Shown: positions 8,785-18,457, numbered from the stretch's first letter. The stretch: 64,000 nt of DNA from Mycolicibacterium madagascariense (GCF_010729665.1 NZ_AP022610.1:1488001-1552000), one strand, 5' to 3'. Numbers and translations: made by a program. Notes: generated from the sequence alone by a model not told the origin.

Positions 8785-10533
8785 GCGGCCATCCTAAAAC
8801 CCGGCGACGATGGGCGAATGCGGGACTCCACCCGCGCGGGTGGCGTTGCTCGTCGACGGTCGCGTCGAGGTCCGACGCCCAGGTGTCCGGCTCGGCAAGC
8901 GGCTCAGGGCGCCGGCATTCGGCGCGCTGCGGTGGTGTGGGCGTGTCGTCGGTGGGCGCGGGCTCGTCGCACGGCGCAGGCTCGTCGCACGGCTCGGGCT
9001 CGGGCTCGACGAACGTCTCCGGCCGCCAGCCTTCGGCGCTCAGCGGCGGAGTCGTGTCGGGCTCCGGCTGGGGTACCGGGACAGGCTCGGGCGGGTTCAC
9101 GGGTTCGACTCGCCCATCCGGCTCCACCACCACGTCCCGCCGCGTCGCGGGAACGTCGGGGCTCCAGGTGTCGGCGTCGGGCATCCGGAACCGCTCGGGG
9201 TGGTGATAGTGGTTGACCCGGCTCTGCCCGGTGTCGAGGTTCGTGGGTGGATACCACTCGGTGTCGTGGTCGGCGTTCATGCGGGTGGTCCAGCCGCCGG
9301 GGCCCACCATCCGATTGTCCGACCCGCAGGCCAGGCTCATCTCGTTGACGTTGGTGTTGCCGCCCTCGCACCAGTCGGCGACCGTGTGGTGCACCTGGCT
9401 GCCGTACGCGGGTACGGGGCAGCCGGGTTTCGTGCAGCCGCCGTCGCGCAGGATGATGGCGAGCCGCTGAGCGGTCGACGCGGTCCGGCGGGTCCGGAAG
9501 AAGTCCAGCACCTCGCCCGTGACGTCGTCGAACACCCCGAGATAGCTGTTGGCATTGTTCTCGGCGGCCAGCCGCACCAGGTCCTTGATCGGCATGGCCC
9601 CACCGCCGCCGGTGCTGGCGGTCCCGGTCATGGTCATCAGGTCCTGCAGGGTGGGCGAACCAGGATCGAGGTCGGCAGGCCGTTGAGGCGGCCGAGCTCG
9701 CCCTTGTCCAGCGCTCGACGCCCGATGAAGTACGCGGCGTCGTGTTGACGCTCGGCGAAAGTGCGCGTGTCGCCGTCGATCTGGGCCTGGCTCGGCGTTC
9801 CCGAGACGCACGGCTCGTCGTCGGCCGGGTTGCACATGCCGGGGGCGGCGAACTTGGCCATGAGCACTTCCCACACCGCGCGGCACGCGGGTGTCATGGT
9901 GACGGTGAACTCGGTCATCCCGTCAGGGCGTTGCCGACCCAGGTGCGCACCGCGACGGTGTTGGCGCTCTTGATCATTCGGTGGCTGACCGTCCTGATCC
10001 AACAGGAACAGCGTCTTGTCGACCTGGTCCCGAAGGGCCTTCGGCCCGCCCCCGACGCCGTGGCGAACCCAGTCCACCTCGATCTGATCCCGTTCGTCCC
10101 GCTGGACCCAGCCCGGGAGCTTCGCGATGCCCTTGCGGATGATCTCCACGTGCTCGTTGGTCAGGAACCCCATCCGCTGGGCGACGGCGACCGCCTCCAG
10201 CGACGGCGCCATCAGCTCTCCGGTGAAGGACCGGCGGGGCCCCAGCAGGGCGGCCTGATCGAGCCGCATCTTGGCCTCGCTACCGGAGAGCCGCCACCGC
10301 GTCGCGAGCACGTCACGCCACGACTTGGCGCCCATCTCGACGGCCGTGGTCTGCTGCTGCAACTGGGCCAGGCCGCGGTGTCGGTGGGCGGCGGTGCGGC
10401 ACTCGGCCTCTTCGAGCGCGTCGAGCAACGCGACGGTCTCGCCGGCCGTCAGCGAGTCGAGATCGCAGGCATCGAGTTCGTCGTGGACCGCGCGCAGCGC
10501 TGCCACCGCGGCGAGCGCACGTTCCGAGGACAT
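8522..10533 (-). pseudogene. DUF222/HNH endonuclease (13E12-type), frameshifted
   Basis: Two reading frames together make one protein of the mycobacterial 13E12 repeat family. The first, from ATG 10533, contains the DUF222 domain and reads to GELGRLNGLPTSILV before running into a stop at 9637. The second frame picks up immediately with SPTLQDLMT and continues through the HNH motif (CTKPGCPVPAYGSQVHHTVA). Loss of one base near 9656-9660 explains the switch. The C-terminal tail is Pro/Glu rich and its frame does not close until 8522, some 260 nt inside htpG, so the true 3' end is also damaged or lost; the remnant proper ends near 8785. A sequencing error could explain the first lesion but not so easily both. 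Confidence 0.75.
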
Positions 10534-10607
10534 GACTCGAACATACCTTCGACCACCGACAAGACCGTCCGAGCTGTGACGCTAGAAACCCAAGTGACGC
10601 AAGAGCT

Positions 10608-12131
10608 TTAGCCGAAGTGCACACCCTGGGCGAGCGGGAGTTTCGAGCTGTAGTTGACGGTGTTGGTGGCGCGCCGCATGTAGGCCTTCCAGGCGTCCGA
10701 GCCGGACTCGCGGCCGCCGCCGGTCTGCTTCTCGCCGCCGAACGCGCCACCGATCTCGGCGCCCGAGGTGCCGATGTTGACGTTGGCGATTCCGCAGTCC
10801 GAGCCGTCGGCGGCCATGAAGGTCTCGGCCTCGCGCACGTCGGTGGTGAAGATGGCCGACGAAAGACCCTGTGGCACGGCGTTGTTCAGCGCGATGGCTT
10901 CGTCGAGCGCGTCGTAGGTCAGCACGTAGAGGATGGGCGCAAACGTCTCCTCGTGCACGACCGCGGTCTGTGCCGGCATGCGCACGACGGCCGGTTCGAC
11001 GTAGAACGAGCCCTCGCCCAGATCGCGTCGCGCGCCGCCGACGACCTCCCCGCCGTCGGCGCGGGCCTTCTCCAGCGCACCCACCATGTCGCGGTAGGAC
11101 CGTTCGTGGATCAGCGGCCCGACGAGGGTGCCGTCGGCGGCCGGGTCGCCGATCGGCAGGCTGCGGTACGCCGCAGTGATGCGCTCGACGAGCGTGTCGA
11201 CGATCGAGTGATGCGCGATGACGCGTCGCAGCGTCGTGCAGCGCTGCCCCGCGGTACCCGCCGCCGAGAAGACGATGCCGCGCACGGCGAGATCGAGATC
11301 CGCCGACGGCGCCACGATGGCGGCGTTGTTGCCACCGAGTTCCAGCAGCGACCGGCCGAACCGCTGGGCGACGCGCGGGCCGACCTCCCGACCCATCCGC
11401 ACCGACCCGGTCGCGCTCACCAGTGCGACGCGTGGATCGTCGACGAGTTGCTCACCGATGTCCCTGTTGCCCAATATGATTCGGCTCACGTCGGCCGGTG
11501 CGCCGACGTCGGCGGCGGCCCGCTCGATCAGCGCCTGGCAGGCGATCGCGGTCAGCGGTGTCAGCTCCGAGGGCTTCCAGACGACGGTGTCACCGCACAC
11601 CAGGGCGATCGCGGTGTTCCACGCCCATACCGCGACGGGGAAGTTGAACGCCGTGATGACGCCGACGGCGCCGAGCGGGTGCCAGGTCTCCATGAGCCGG
11701 TGGCCCGGCCGCTCGGAGGCGATCGTGCGGCCGTACAGCTGCCGCGATAGCCCGACCGCGAACTGGCAGACGTCGATCATCTCCTGCACCTCGCCGCGCG
11801 CCTCGGAGGTGATCTTGCCCGCCTCGATCGTCACCAGCGTGCCGAGGTCGGCCTGGTGTTCGACGAGCAGTTCGCCGAGCCGGGCGACGAGAGCGCCGCG
11901 CACCGGGGCCGGGGTGATCCGCCACTGCGCGAACGCCCCTGCGGCGGCGGCGATCGCGGCGTCGGCGGCGTCGGGCGTGGTCTCGGGAACGGTGCACAGC
12001 ACGTCGCCCGTGACGGGTGTGCTGGCCGGCAGACCGGACTCGCCCGGCGCGCCGAGCTCGACGGTCGCACCGACGGCCTGCAGCGCCGCGCGGGCCCGGT
12101 CTCGGAGCGTCTCGGCGGTGGGGAGGCTCAT
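10608..12131 (-). CDS. pcd: L-piperidine-6-carboxylate / alpha-aminoadipate semialdehyde dehydrogenase
   Basis: 507-residue NAD-dependent aldehyde dehydrogenase. Catalytic C298 lies in AGTAGQRCTT, the general base E264 in LLELGG, and K186 in VVWKPSE. It would oxidise the semialdehyde (piperideine-6-carboxylate) made by lysine 6-aminotransferase to alpha-aminoadipate. Sequence alone says ALDH; the specific call rests on the neighbouring lat and lrpA genes and on the same grouping in M. tuberculosis. ATG 12131 has an upstream AGGAGA, so the longer in-frame extension to 12518, which would run through the divergent regulator, was rejected. It is divergent from lrpA with an 84-nt shared regulatory gap. 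Confidence 0.9.
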   Translation of the reverse strand: MSLPTAETLRDRARAALQAVGATVELGAPGESGLPASTPVTGDVLCTVPETTPDAADAAIAAAAGAFAQWRITPAPVRGALVARLGELLVEHQADLGTLVTIEAGKITSEARGEVQEMIDVCQFAVGLSRQLYGRTIASERPGHRLMETWHPLGAVGVITAFNFPVAVWAWNTAIALVCGDTVVWKPSELTPLTAIACQALIERAAADVGAPADVSRIILGNRDIGEQLVDDPRVALVSATGSVRMGREVGPRVAQRFGRSLLELGGNNAAIVAPSADLDLAVRGIVFSAAGTAGQRCTTLRRVIAHHSIVDTLVERITAAYRSLPIGDPAADGTLVGPLIHERSYRDMVGALEKARADGGEVVGGARRDLGEGSFYVEPAVVRMPAQTAVVHEETFAPILYVLTYDALDEAIALNNAVPQGLSSAIFTTDVREAETFMAADGSDCGIANVNIGTSGAEIGGAFGGEKQTGGGRESGSDAWKAYMRRATNTVNYSSKLPLAQGVHFG

Positions 12132-12215
12132 GGGACTGCTTTCTCCTCGTCGTGGTGTGTGGATAGGGGCCTGACGGACGGTCACCGCGTCGCCTCGCTG
12201 CGATAGTCTCCGGCC

Positions 12216-12677
12216 ATGGCCGACGCCGCGGACGAGCTCGACGACATCGACCGCACGCTGGTTCGCGAGTTGGTGGCGGACGGGCGTGCCACGCTCGCCC
12301 ACCTGGCCGCCGTCGCGGGGCTCTCGGTGTCGGCGGTGCAGTCGCGCGTGCGACGGCTGGAGACCCGCGGCGTGGTCCTGGGATACCGCGCGCGCGTCGA
12401 CCCGGAGGCCGTCGGCAACATGCTGTCGGCGTTCGTGTCCATCACTCCCATCGATCCCTCTCAACCCGACGACGCGCCCGCCCGACTCGAGCACATCGAG
12501 GCCATCGAGTCGTGCCATTCGGTGGCCGGGGACGAGAGCTACGTCCTGCTGGTGCGGGTCCGCTCGGCCAGAGCGCTCGAAGACCTCCTGCAGCAGATCC
12601 GGACCGCGGCGAACGTCCGAACCCGAAGCACGATCATCTTACAGACTTTTTACGATGGCCGTGACGTCATACCGTAG
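12216..12677 (+). CDS. lrpA: Lrp/AsnC-family transcriptional regulator (LrpA-like)
   Basis: 153 residues. An N-terminal helix-turn-helix (about residues 10-60, with LSVSAVQSRVRRLETRGVV as recognition region) is followed by a RAM-type ligand-binding domain. M. tuberculosis LrpA, in the same place next to lat, responds to amino acids and controls lat during starvation; that role is inferred here from position and family. It reads toward lat with a 52-nt gap and away from pcd, so it can control both. The ATG at 12216 has no strong ribosome binding site. The 3' end is AT-richer than its surroundings because it overlaps the lat control region. Confidence 0.9.
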   Translation: MADAADELDDIDRTLVRELVADGRATLAHLAAVAGLSVSAVQSRVRRLETRGVVLGYRARVDPEAVGNMLSAFVSITPIDPSQPDDAPARLEHIEAIESCHSVAGDESYVLLVRVRSARALEDLLQQIRTAANVRTRSTIILQTFYDGRDVIP

Positions 12678-12729
12678 AAGATACGGCCAAACGGGCCACG
12701 GACCGTAAATAATCCGTTAGGATGGCGGC
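12672..12729 (+). promoter_or_regulatory. lat upstream control region with CCGTA palindrome
   Basis: A short palindrome CCGTA-GAAGA-TACGG spans 12672-12686 at the very end of lrpA. It is followed by a rare AT-rich stretch (TAAATAAT, 12705-12712) and by an AGGA at 12719-12722 that sits 7 nt before the lat ATG. The palindrome is a plausible LrpA operator by position; no Lrp consensus match is claimed. Confidence 0.35.
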
Positions 12730-14091
12730 ATGACCGCCGTCCTGCCTGCGCGCGACCTCGCCTCCCACGTCGACCCCGTCGACGTCCACGCGGTGCTTGG
12801 CCGCAGCATCCTGGCCGACGGTCTCGACCTCGTGCTCGACGTCGAGCGATCGCAGGGTTCCTCCCTCGTCGACGCCCGCACCGGGGAGCGCTACCTCGAC
12901 ATGTTCACGTTCTTCGCCTCCTCGGCGCTCGGCATGAATCACCCCGCGCTCGCCGAGGACCCGGCGTTTCGCCGCGAACTCGCCGCGGCCGCGGTCAACA
13001 AGCCGAGCAACTCCGACGTCTACAGCGTGCCGATGGCCCGCTTCGTGCAGACCTTCGCCCGCGTCCTCGGCGATCCCGCCCTGCCGCACCTGTTCTTCGT
13101 CGACGGCGGCGCACTGGCCGTCGAGAACGCCCTCAAGGTGGCCTTCGACTGGAAGAGCCGCTGGAACGAGAGCCACGGGATCGACCCCGCCCTCGGGACC
13201 AAGGTCCTTCACCTGCGCGGCGCGTTCCACGGCCGCAGCGGCTACACGCTGTCGCTGACCAACACCGACCCCAACAAGGTCGCGCGGTTCCCGACGTTCG
13301 ACTGGCCGCGCATCGACGCGCCGTACGTGCGCCCCGGCGCGAACATGGCGGAGCTCGAGGCCGAGTCGCTACGGCAGGCCCGCGCGGCGTTCGAGGCCCA
13401 TCCGCACGACGTCGCGTGCTTCCTGGCCGAGCCCATCCAGGGGGAGGGCGGCGACCGCCACTTCCGCGCCCAATTCTTCGCCGCCATGCGCGATCTGTGC
13501 GACGAGTACGACGCGCTGCTGATCTTCGACGAGGTCCAGACCGGCTGCGGGATGACCGGAACCGCTTGGGCCTACCAACAATTGGGCGTCACGCCCGACG
13601 TCGTGGCGTTCGGCAAGAAGACCCAGGTGTGCGGCGTGATGGCCGGCGGCCGCGCCCACGGGGAGCAGTCCCGCACCAGGGTCGACGACGTTCCCGACAA
13701 CGTGTTCGCCGTCAGCTCGCGGATCAACTCCACCTGGGGTGGCAACCTGACCGACATGGTCAGGGCGCGGCGCATCCTGGAGACCATCGAGGCCGAACGG
13801 CTGCTGCCGCAGGTGGCCGACCGTGGGCGCCACCTGCTCGACCGCCTCGACGACCTCGCCGCCGAGTTCCCGGAGCGCGTGCTCCATCCCCGCGGCCGCG
13901 GTCTGATGTGTGCGTTCAGCATGCCGACGACGGCGCAGCGCGACGCGTTGATCGCCGCGCTGTGGGATCGGCACGTGATCATGCTCGCCAGCGGTCCCGA
14001 CAGCGTCCGCTTCCGGCCCGCCCTCACGGTGTCGGAGGCCGAGCTCGACGCGGCCGTCGACGCCGTGCGCGCGGCGCTCGCCGAGCTGTAG
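12730..14091 (+). CDS. lat: L-lysine 6-aminotransferase
   Basis: 453-residue class III PLP-dependent aminotransferase that transfers the epsilon-amino group of lysine to 2-oxoglutarate. The IFDEVQTGCG motif and the PLP lysine in VVAFGKKTQVCG (K296/K297) are intact. The N-terminal LGRSILADGLD and the FTFFASSALGMNHP segment are characteristic of the bacterial LAT branch. With pcd it forms a lysine to alpha-aminoadipate route. In M. tuberculosis lat is strongly induced in starvation; here the LrpA gene immediately upstream suggests the same control. It ends 6 nt from the convergent Mrr-like gene, leaving no room for a separate terminator. Confidence 0.95.
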   Translation: MTAVLPARDLASHVDPVDVHAVLGRSILADGLDLVLDVERSQGSSLVDARTGERYLDMFTFFASSALGMNHPALAEDPAFRRELAAAAVNKPSNSDVYSVPMARFVQTFARVLGDPALPHLFFVDGGALAVENALKVAFDWKSRWNESHGIDPALGTKVLHLRGAFHGRSGYTLSLTNTDPNKVARFPTFDWPRIDAPYVRPGANMAELEAESLRQARAAFEAHPHDVACFLAEPIQGEGGDRHFRAQFFAAMRDLCDEYDALLIFDEVQTGCGMTGTAWAYQQLGVTPDVVAFGKKTQVCGVMAGGRAHGEQSRTRVDDVPDNVFAVSSRINSTWGGNLTDMVRARRILETIEAERLLPQVADRGRHLLDRLDDLAAEFPERVLHPRGRGLMCAFSMPTTAQRDALIAALWDRHVIMLASGPDSVRFRPALTVSEAELDAAVDAVRAALAEL

Positions 14092-14097
14092 CCGCGG

Positions 14098-14634
14098 TCA
14101 GGGGACGACCAACCGGCGGATCGTCGAGGCCAGTCGGGTCAGGTCGTCGCCGCCGACCAGCACGCACCCGTGCCGCTCGGCCAATGTGCGTGCGGCGGAG
14201 GTGAAGTCGTGGTTGGTCACGACCATCGTGTGGGTGCAGTCGTGCATCGGCGCACCGGCCACGACCTCCTGCACGGCGCCGGCGCCCACCGGACGCATCT
14301 GCCGTTTGCATTGAATCGCGAGGCGATTCGGCCGTCGACCGACGACGAGGTCGACGCCGAAGTCGCCGGTGATCTTCGTCGTCATCACCGGTGCGCCACT
14401 GGCCCTGGCGATGCGGGCGACGTGGTCCTCGAACTCCACCCCCGACATCGCCTGCTTGGCGATCGCGGGATCCTCCCTGGCGGCCGGCGTGCGGGCACCG
14501 CGGAGCACGCCGACGAGGAACGCCGGGAGCGAGGGCGCCAGCGCGCCGATGGCGATGCTCCACGGCCATCCGACACCCAGTGCATGCGCCGCGATTCCCG
14601 ACGCCAGAGCCACGACCAGGTAGACCTTCCACAC
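14098..14634 (-). CDS. Small membrane protein with Mrr-type restriction endonuclease-like domain
   Basis: About 178 residues from a GTG at 14634. Two hydrophobic segments lie near the N-terminus (about residues 2-50). The C-terminal domain has the Mrr/PD-(D/E)xK pattern: ITGDFGVDLVVGRR supplies the acidic residue and LAIQCKRQ the Q-x-K strand, followed by a TMVVTNHDFTSAA segment. Such membrane-anchored Mrr-like proteins are common in actinobacteria and their function is unknown; an active nuclease fold is plausible from the conserved D and K. The start is uncertain because the frame stays open far upstream through xdh. It lies downstream of the xdh hairpin and converges on lat. Confidence 0.7.
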   Translation of the reverse strand: MWKVYLVVALASGIAAHALGVGWPWSIAIGALAPSLPAFLVGVLRGARTPAAREDPAIAKQAMSGVEFEDHVARIARASGAPVMTTKITGDFGVDLVVGRRPNRLAIQCKRQMRPVGAGAVQEVVAGAPMHDCTHTMVVTNHDFTSAARTLAERHGCVLVGGDDLTRLASTIRRLVVP

Positions 14635-14672
14635 GTGGCGAAGGGTAGTGCGGCACGCCGACAACGCGCGCG

Positions 14673-14724
14673 AGACTGATTCCGACGACGCAAACTCCGG
14701 GTGAGGCGTCGTGAGATTCAGTCT
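14673..14724 (-). terminator. Hairpin at the 3' end of the xanthine dehydrogenase gene
   Basis: Imperfect 19-nt arms at 14673-14691 and 14706-14724 (outer AGACTGA/TCAGTCT and inner ACGACGC/GCGTCGT match exactly) enclose a 14-nt loop. The right arm overlaps the stop of xdh, and the Mrr-like gene starts 39 nt beyond the hairpin. There is no T-tract, which is usual for mycobacterial terminators, so termination is inferred. Confidence 0.45.
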
Positions 14725-17345
14725 GGGCGCGAAGAGCCGTTGAGCGCCCGCCACACCCGGGCCGGGGTCATGGGCAGCTGGTGCAGCCGCGCCCCGCAGG
14801 CCCGCGCGATCGCATTGGCGATGGCGGGGGCGACCGGGTTGTAGGGCGATTCGCTCATCGACTTGGCGCCGAAGGGGCCGAGCATGTCGTACGTGTCGGC
14901 GAAGTAGACCTCCGTCACGGGCAGGTCGGCGAGCTGGGGGATGTGGTAGTTGCGCAGTTCGGCGGTGGTGACGCCGCCGTCGGGACCGGTGCGCATCTCC
15001 TCGTACAGCGCGCTGCCGATGCCCTGTGCGACACCGCCTTCGACCTGTCCGCGGCACTGCTCGGGGTTCATCACCACCCCGGCGTCGGCGGCGTGCACCG
15101 ACTGCAGGATGCGCACCTCGCCGGTCTGGACGTCGACCGCGACCCGGCAGCCGTGCACGTTGAACGCCACCGATCGCGGGGTGCCGTCGTGGCGGCCGTA
15201 GCCGATCAGCGGCTGGCCGGGCGGCGCGTCGGCCATCGCGGCGCGCAGCTCGCGGCAGGCGGCCTGCACCGCGATGCCGGCGACCACCGTACCGGCCGAG
15301 CCGAACGCACCCGTGTCGTAATGCGTTGCGTCGGTGTCGGATTGGCGGAGGCGGATGCGGCTGGAGTCGACGCCCAGCTCCTCGGCGGCGATCTGGGTGT
15401 GCACCGTGGAGGTGCCGTTGCCGAACTCGGCGGTCCCGACCGACAGCGTGAAGTCGCCGTAGGCGTCGCGGGAGACCGACGCGTCGGCGAAGTGGCCGCG
15501 CGGCGGGATGGTGGCGATCATCGCGATGGCCATGCCCTCGCCGACCCGCCACCGGGCGCCGTCGGGCACCGGGCTCCCGCCGCCCCCGGCCAACGCGCGC
15601 TGCACGAGGTCGAGACATTGATCGAGGCCGTAGCTGCCGTAGCTGAGGTCGTCGTCGGCGACGTGGGCGTCGGTGAAGGGATCACCGGGGACGACGACGT
15701 TGCGCCGCCTCAGGTCGAACGGGTCGATGCCGAGCCGCTCGGCGAGCTCGTCCAGTGCCGACTCCACGGCGAAGATGACCTGGCCGAGACCGTAACCGCG
15801 GAAGGCCCCCGACGGAATGTTGTTGGTGTACACGGCCGCAGCGTCGACGCGCTTGTTGGCGCAGCGATAGACCGAGACCGACTCGCCGCAGCCGTGGAAC
15901 ATGACGCCGGTGCTGTGGTTGCCGTAGGACCCGGCGTCGACCAGGACGTCGACCGCGAGCGCCGTCAGCACGCCGTCCGGACCCGCCGCGACGGTCGCGT
16001 CCACCCGGAACGGATGCCGGCACGGTGCGGCGACGAACTCGTCGGAGCGACTGAACTCGTAGCGCACCGGCAGGCCGAGCCGCAGCACCGCCAGCGCGAC
16101 GAGGTCCTCGGTCAGCATCTCCTGCTTGCCGCCGAAGCCGCCGCCCACCCGCCGGGTGAACACGTGCACCTCGGAGCGGTCGAGTCCGAAGACGTGACAC
16201 AGCTCGTCGCGCACCAGGAACGGGACCTGCGAGCTGGTGCGGATCACCAGGCGGCCGTCGTCGTCGCGCCACCCCGTCGACCCGTGCGTCTCGAGGTGCG
16301 CATGCTGCACGCGCTGGGTGTGCCAGCGCCCGGTCACGACGGCGCCGCCGGCCGCGGTGGCCGCCGCCACGCCGGCGTCGACGTCACCGGTACCGCCGTG
16401 CAGTTCGGCGACGAGGTTGCGCGACGGGTCGGCGATGCGGCTGTCGGGACCCTTGTCGCCGTGCACCAGAGGGGCGTCCGCGGCCCGCGCGAGCTCCGGG
16501 TCGAGCACCGCGGGCAGCTCGTCGTACTCGACATGAATTGCGCGACAGGCCTTCTCGGCGATGGCGACGGACTCGGCGACGACGGCGGCCACGCGCTGGC
16601 CGACGAAGCGCACGGTGTCGTCGAGGATCACTGTGTCGTCCGGATCGTCGAGCCTGTTGTCGTGGCGGGCGGTGGAGAAGGCGACGGGAGGAACGTCGCG
16701 ATGGGTGAGCACCAGGCGCACCCCCGGCAGCGCCTCGGCCGCTGTGGTGTCGATCGCACGGATGCGCGCGTGTGCGACGGGGCTGCGCAGCACCGCGAGG
16801 TGTAGCAGACCCGTGACGGCGTGGTCCATCGTGTACTGCTCGGTGCCGGTGACCACGCGCATGGCCGCCGGCGCGCCGACCGAATCACCCGTGCCGCCGG
16901 ACTTCTTGGTGTTCACGGCGCCGGCCAGCGCGTCGGTGATCGACCGATATCCCGTGCAGCGGCACAGGTTTCCCTTGAGGTTTCGGGGGAGGTCGGCGAG
17001 CTGCTCGGGCGACAGCGTCGACGTCGTCGTGATCATGCCCGCGGTGCAGAACCCGCACTGAAAGCCCGCCGCGTCGACGAACTGACGCTGCAGCGGGTGG
17101 GGGTCCTCCGGCGTGCCGAGGCCGCTGACGGTGGTGACGTCACGCCCCGCGGCCCGGAACGCGGGGAACACGCACGAGTGCACGGGCGTCCCGTCGACCA
17201 GGACCGAGCAGGCACCGCAATCGCCTGCGTCGCAACCCTTCTTGACCTCGAAGTGCCCGTGCTGGCGCAAATACGTGCGCAGACACTGGCCCGGGCCCGG
17301 ATCCGATTGCAGCGCTTGACCGTTGACGTTGACGAGGAAGCTCAT
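14718..17345 (-). CDS. Xanthine dehydrogenase, fused 2Fe-2S and molybdopterin subunit
   Basis: 875 residues. The first 140 form a 2Fe-2S protein with both clusters visible: C38, C43, C46, C58 and C97, C100, C128, C130. The rest is the molybdopterin-binding subunit, with GGGFGGKQE, AFRGYGLGQ and a terminal AKSMSESPYNP that holds the expected catalytic glutamate. The family oxidises hypoxanthine/xanthine to urate at a Mo centre. FAD is supplied by the separate gene just upstream, so the order is FAD, then FeS-Mo fused. The ATG at 17345 overlaps the FAD-subunit stop (ATGA). Substrate assignment as xanthine rests on the urate oxidase, HIU hydrolase and OHCU decarboxylase nearby; other Mo hydroxylases look similar. 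Confidence 0.85.
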   Translation of the reverse strand: MSFLVNVNGQALQSDPGPGQCLRTYLRQHGHFEVKKGCDAGDCGACSVLVDGTPVHSCVFPAFRAAGRDVTTVSGLGTPEDPHPLQRQFVDAAGFQCGFCTAGMITTTSTLSPEQLADLPRNLKGNLCRCTGYRSITDALAGAVNTKKSGGTGDSVGAPAAMRVVTGTEQYTMDHAVTGLLHLAVLRSPVAHARIRAIDTTAAEALPGVRLVLTHRDVPPVAFSTARHDNRLDDPDDTVILDDTVRFVGQRVAAVVAESVAIAEKACRAIHVEYDELPAVLDPELARAADAPLVHGDKGPDSRIADPSRNLVAELHGGTGDVDAGVAAATAAGGAVVTGRWHTQRVQHAHLETHGSTGWRDDDGRLVIRTSSQVPFLVRDELCHVFGLDRSEVHVFTRRVGGGFGGKQEMLTEDLVALAVLRLGLPVRYEFSRSDEFVAAPCRHPFRVDATVAAGPDGVLTALAVDVLVDAGSYGNHSTGVMFHGCGESVSVYRCANKRVDAAAVYTNNIPSGAFRGYGLGQVIFAVESALDELAERLGIDPFDLRRRNVVVPGDPFTDAHVADDDLSYGSYGLDQCLDLVQRALAGGGGSPVPDGARWRVGEGMAIAMIATIPPRGHFADASVSRDAYGDFTLSVGTAEFGNGTSTVHTQIAAEELGVDSSRIRLRQSDTDATHYDTGAFGSAGTVVAGIAVQAACRELRAAMADAPPGQPLIGYGRHDGTPRSVAFNVHGCRVAVDVQTGEVRILQSVHAADAGVVMNPEQCRGQVEGGVAQGIGSALYEEMRTGPDGGVTTAELRNYHIPQLADLPVTEVYFADTYDMLGPFGAKSMSESPYNPVAPAIANAIARACGARLHQLPMTPARVWRALNGSSRPD

Positions 17346-18169
17346 GGGTGCCCCAGCTCCGCGCAGATCTCCTCGGCCAGCACCAGGGAGACGCCGCGGC
17401 GCCAATCGGGATCCCCGTGTGCGTCTTGGGTCCAGGCGTCCGAGGGGATGCCGGCGTGCGCCGCCCGCACCAGCTCGACGTCGACGGCGGGCAGCCTGAA
17501 CACGTACGGCCTGACCGTGGCCGCGGTGATCGACAGGACGAACGTCCCGTCGGCGTCGACGCGCCCGATCACGACGATGCCGGAACGCCCGAGCGGTGAC
17601 GGCGCCAGCTTGCGGAACGCGGTGCGCCCGCTCAGCGCCGACGCGGGCAGCCGCAGCGCGCGCAGGACCTCACCCACGGCCAGCACGTTGGAGGAGGCGC
17701 CGGTGACGAACTCGGTGATCGGCATCTGGTAGTCCTCGCCGGTGGGGCGCCATACGACCACCTCGCCGTCCAGCGCGCTGGCCAGCGAGATCATCGACCC
17801 CGCGGGGAAGGACAGGCAGACGTTGCCGCCCACCGTGGCGGTGTGCCAGATCTTGAAGGACGCCAGCAGCGCCGAGCAGCACTGGTGGAACAGGGGGGCG
17901 GCGGTCCACGCCGCGCGCTCGGCGGGCAGCCGTCGCGACAGCGCGGACACCTCCGCCAGCGTGCAGGTGGCGGCCAGTTCGAGCCCGTCGTCGCGCACGG
18001 TGATCGACGGCCACCGCAGCGCCGCCAGGTCGACGAGCCTGCGCGTCTCGACCTGAGGCTCGGAGAACAACCACGTCCCGCCCGCGAGGACGGCGTCGGT
18101 GGGGCCCAGCGGCCACAGTTCGGCACGCTCGCGCGGCGCACTCACCGTCTCGACGGTGTTCAGGTCCAT
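17342..18169 (-). CDS. FAD-binding subunit of molybdenum xanthine dehydrogenase
   Basis: 275-residue FAD-binding domain of the CO/xanthine dehydrogenase medium-subunit family. The AGGTWLF segment near residue 30 and the TVGGNVCLSFPAG segment near 115 are the pyrophosphate-binding motifs. It passes electrons from the 2Fe-2S clusters to NAD+ or another acceptor. It is the first gene of a two-gene leftward operon, overlapping the fused subunit by 4 nt. Its start at 18169 faces the rsbW-sigF operon across a 316-nt gap. Confidence 0.85.
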   Translation of the reverse strand: MDLNTVETVSAPRERAELWPLGPTDAVLAGGTWLFSEPQVETRRLVDLAALRWPSITVRDDGLELAATCTLAEVSALSRRLPAERAAWTAAPLFHQCCSALLASFKIWHTATVGGNVCLSFPAGSMISLASALDGEVVVWRPTGEDYQMPITEFVTGASSNVLAVGEVLRALRLPASALSGRTAFRKLAPSPLGRSGIVVIGRVDADGTFVLSITAATVRPYVFRLPAVDVELVRAAHAGIPSDAWTQDAHGDPDWRRGVSLVLAEEICAELGHP

Positions 18170-18431
18170 TCGACGACGGTAGTCACGCGCGGCCTTCGGC
18201 GCACGTCCTGTTCGACCGAAGACCCGGTGCGCGCGGGGGCCGACCTGGAGGGTCGGTCAAAGTCGTTGCCGCGACGCGGAACTGGCGGCGCTGGCCTTCG
18301 AGGTTTAGGCGTCGACGGGGTGGGCACCCAGGGCGGAATGGACTCGGCCCAGCGAGGCGGAGATCGGACAGGGGCGCATCGGCGGCGGAAACGACCGGAG
18401 TTCCCGCCCAATGGCGATCGGAGTAGTAGTG

Positions 18432-18457
18432 GTTAGCTGGGAGCCTGCTCGGGGTAA
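18432..18457 (+). promoter_or_regulatory. Predicted SigF-dependent promoter of rsbW-sigF
   Basis: GTTA at 18432-18435, a 16-nt spacer and GGGTAA at 18452-18457 closely match the mycobacterial SigF consensus (GTTT, about 15-17 nt, GGGTAT). It lies about 30 nt before the rsbW GTG, where autoregulation of sigF is known in M. tuberculosis. The rest of the 316-nt gap (18170-18485) shows no gene and must also hold the leftward xdh promoter, which I could not locate. Confidence 0.65.

Noticed and set aside
14781..16805. 674-codon open frame antisense to xanthine dehydrogenase
   Set aside because: No motifs; the minus strand shows all eight FeS cysteines and Mo-binding segments.
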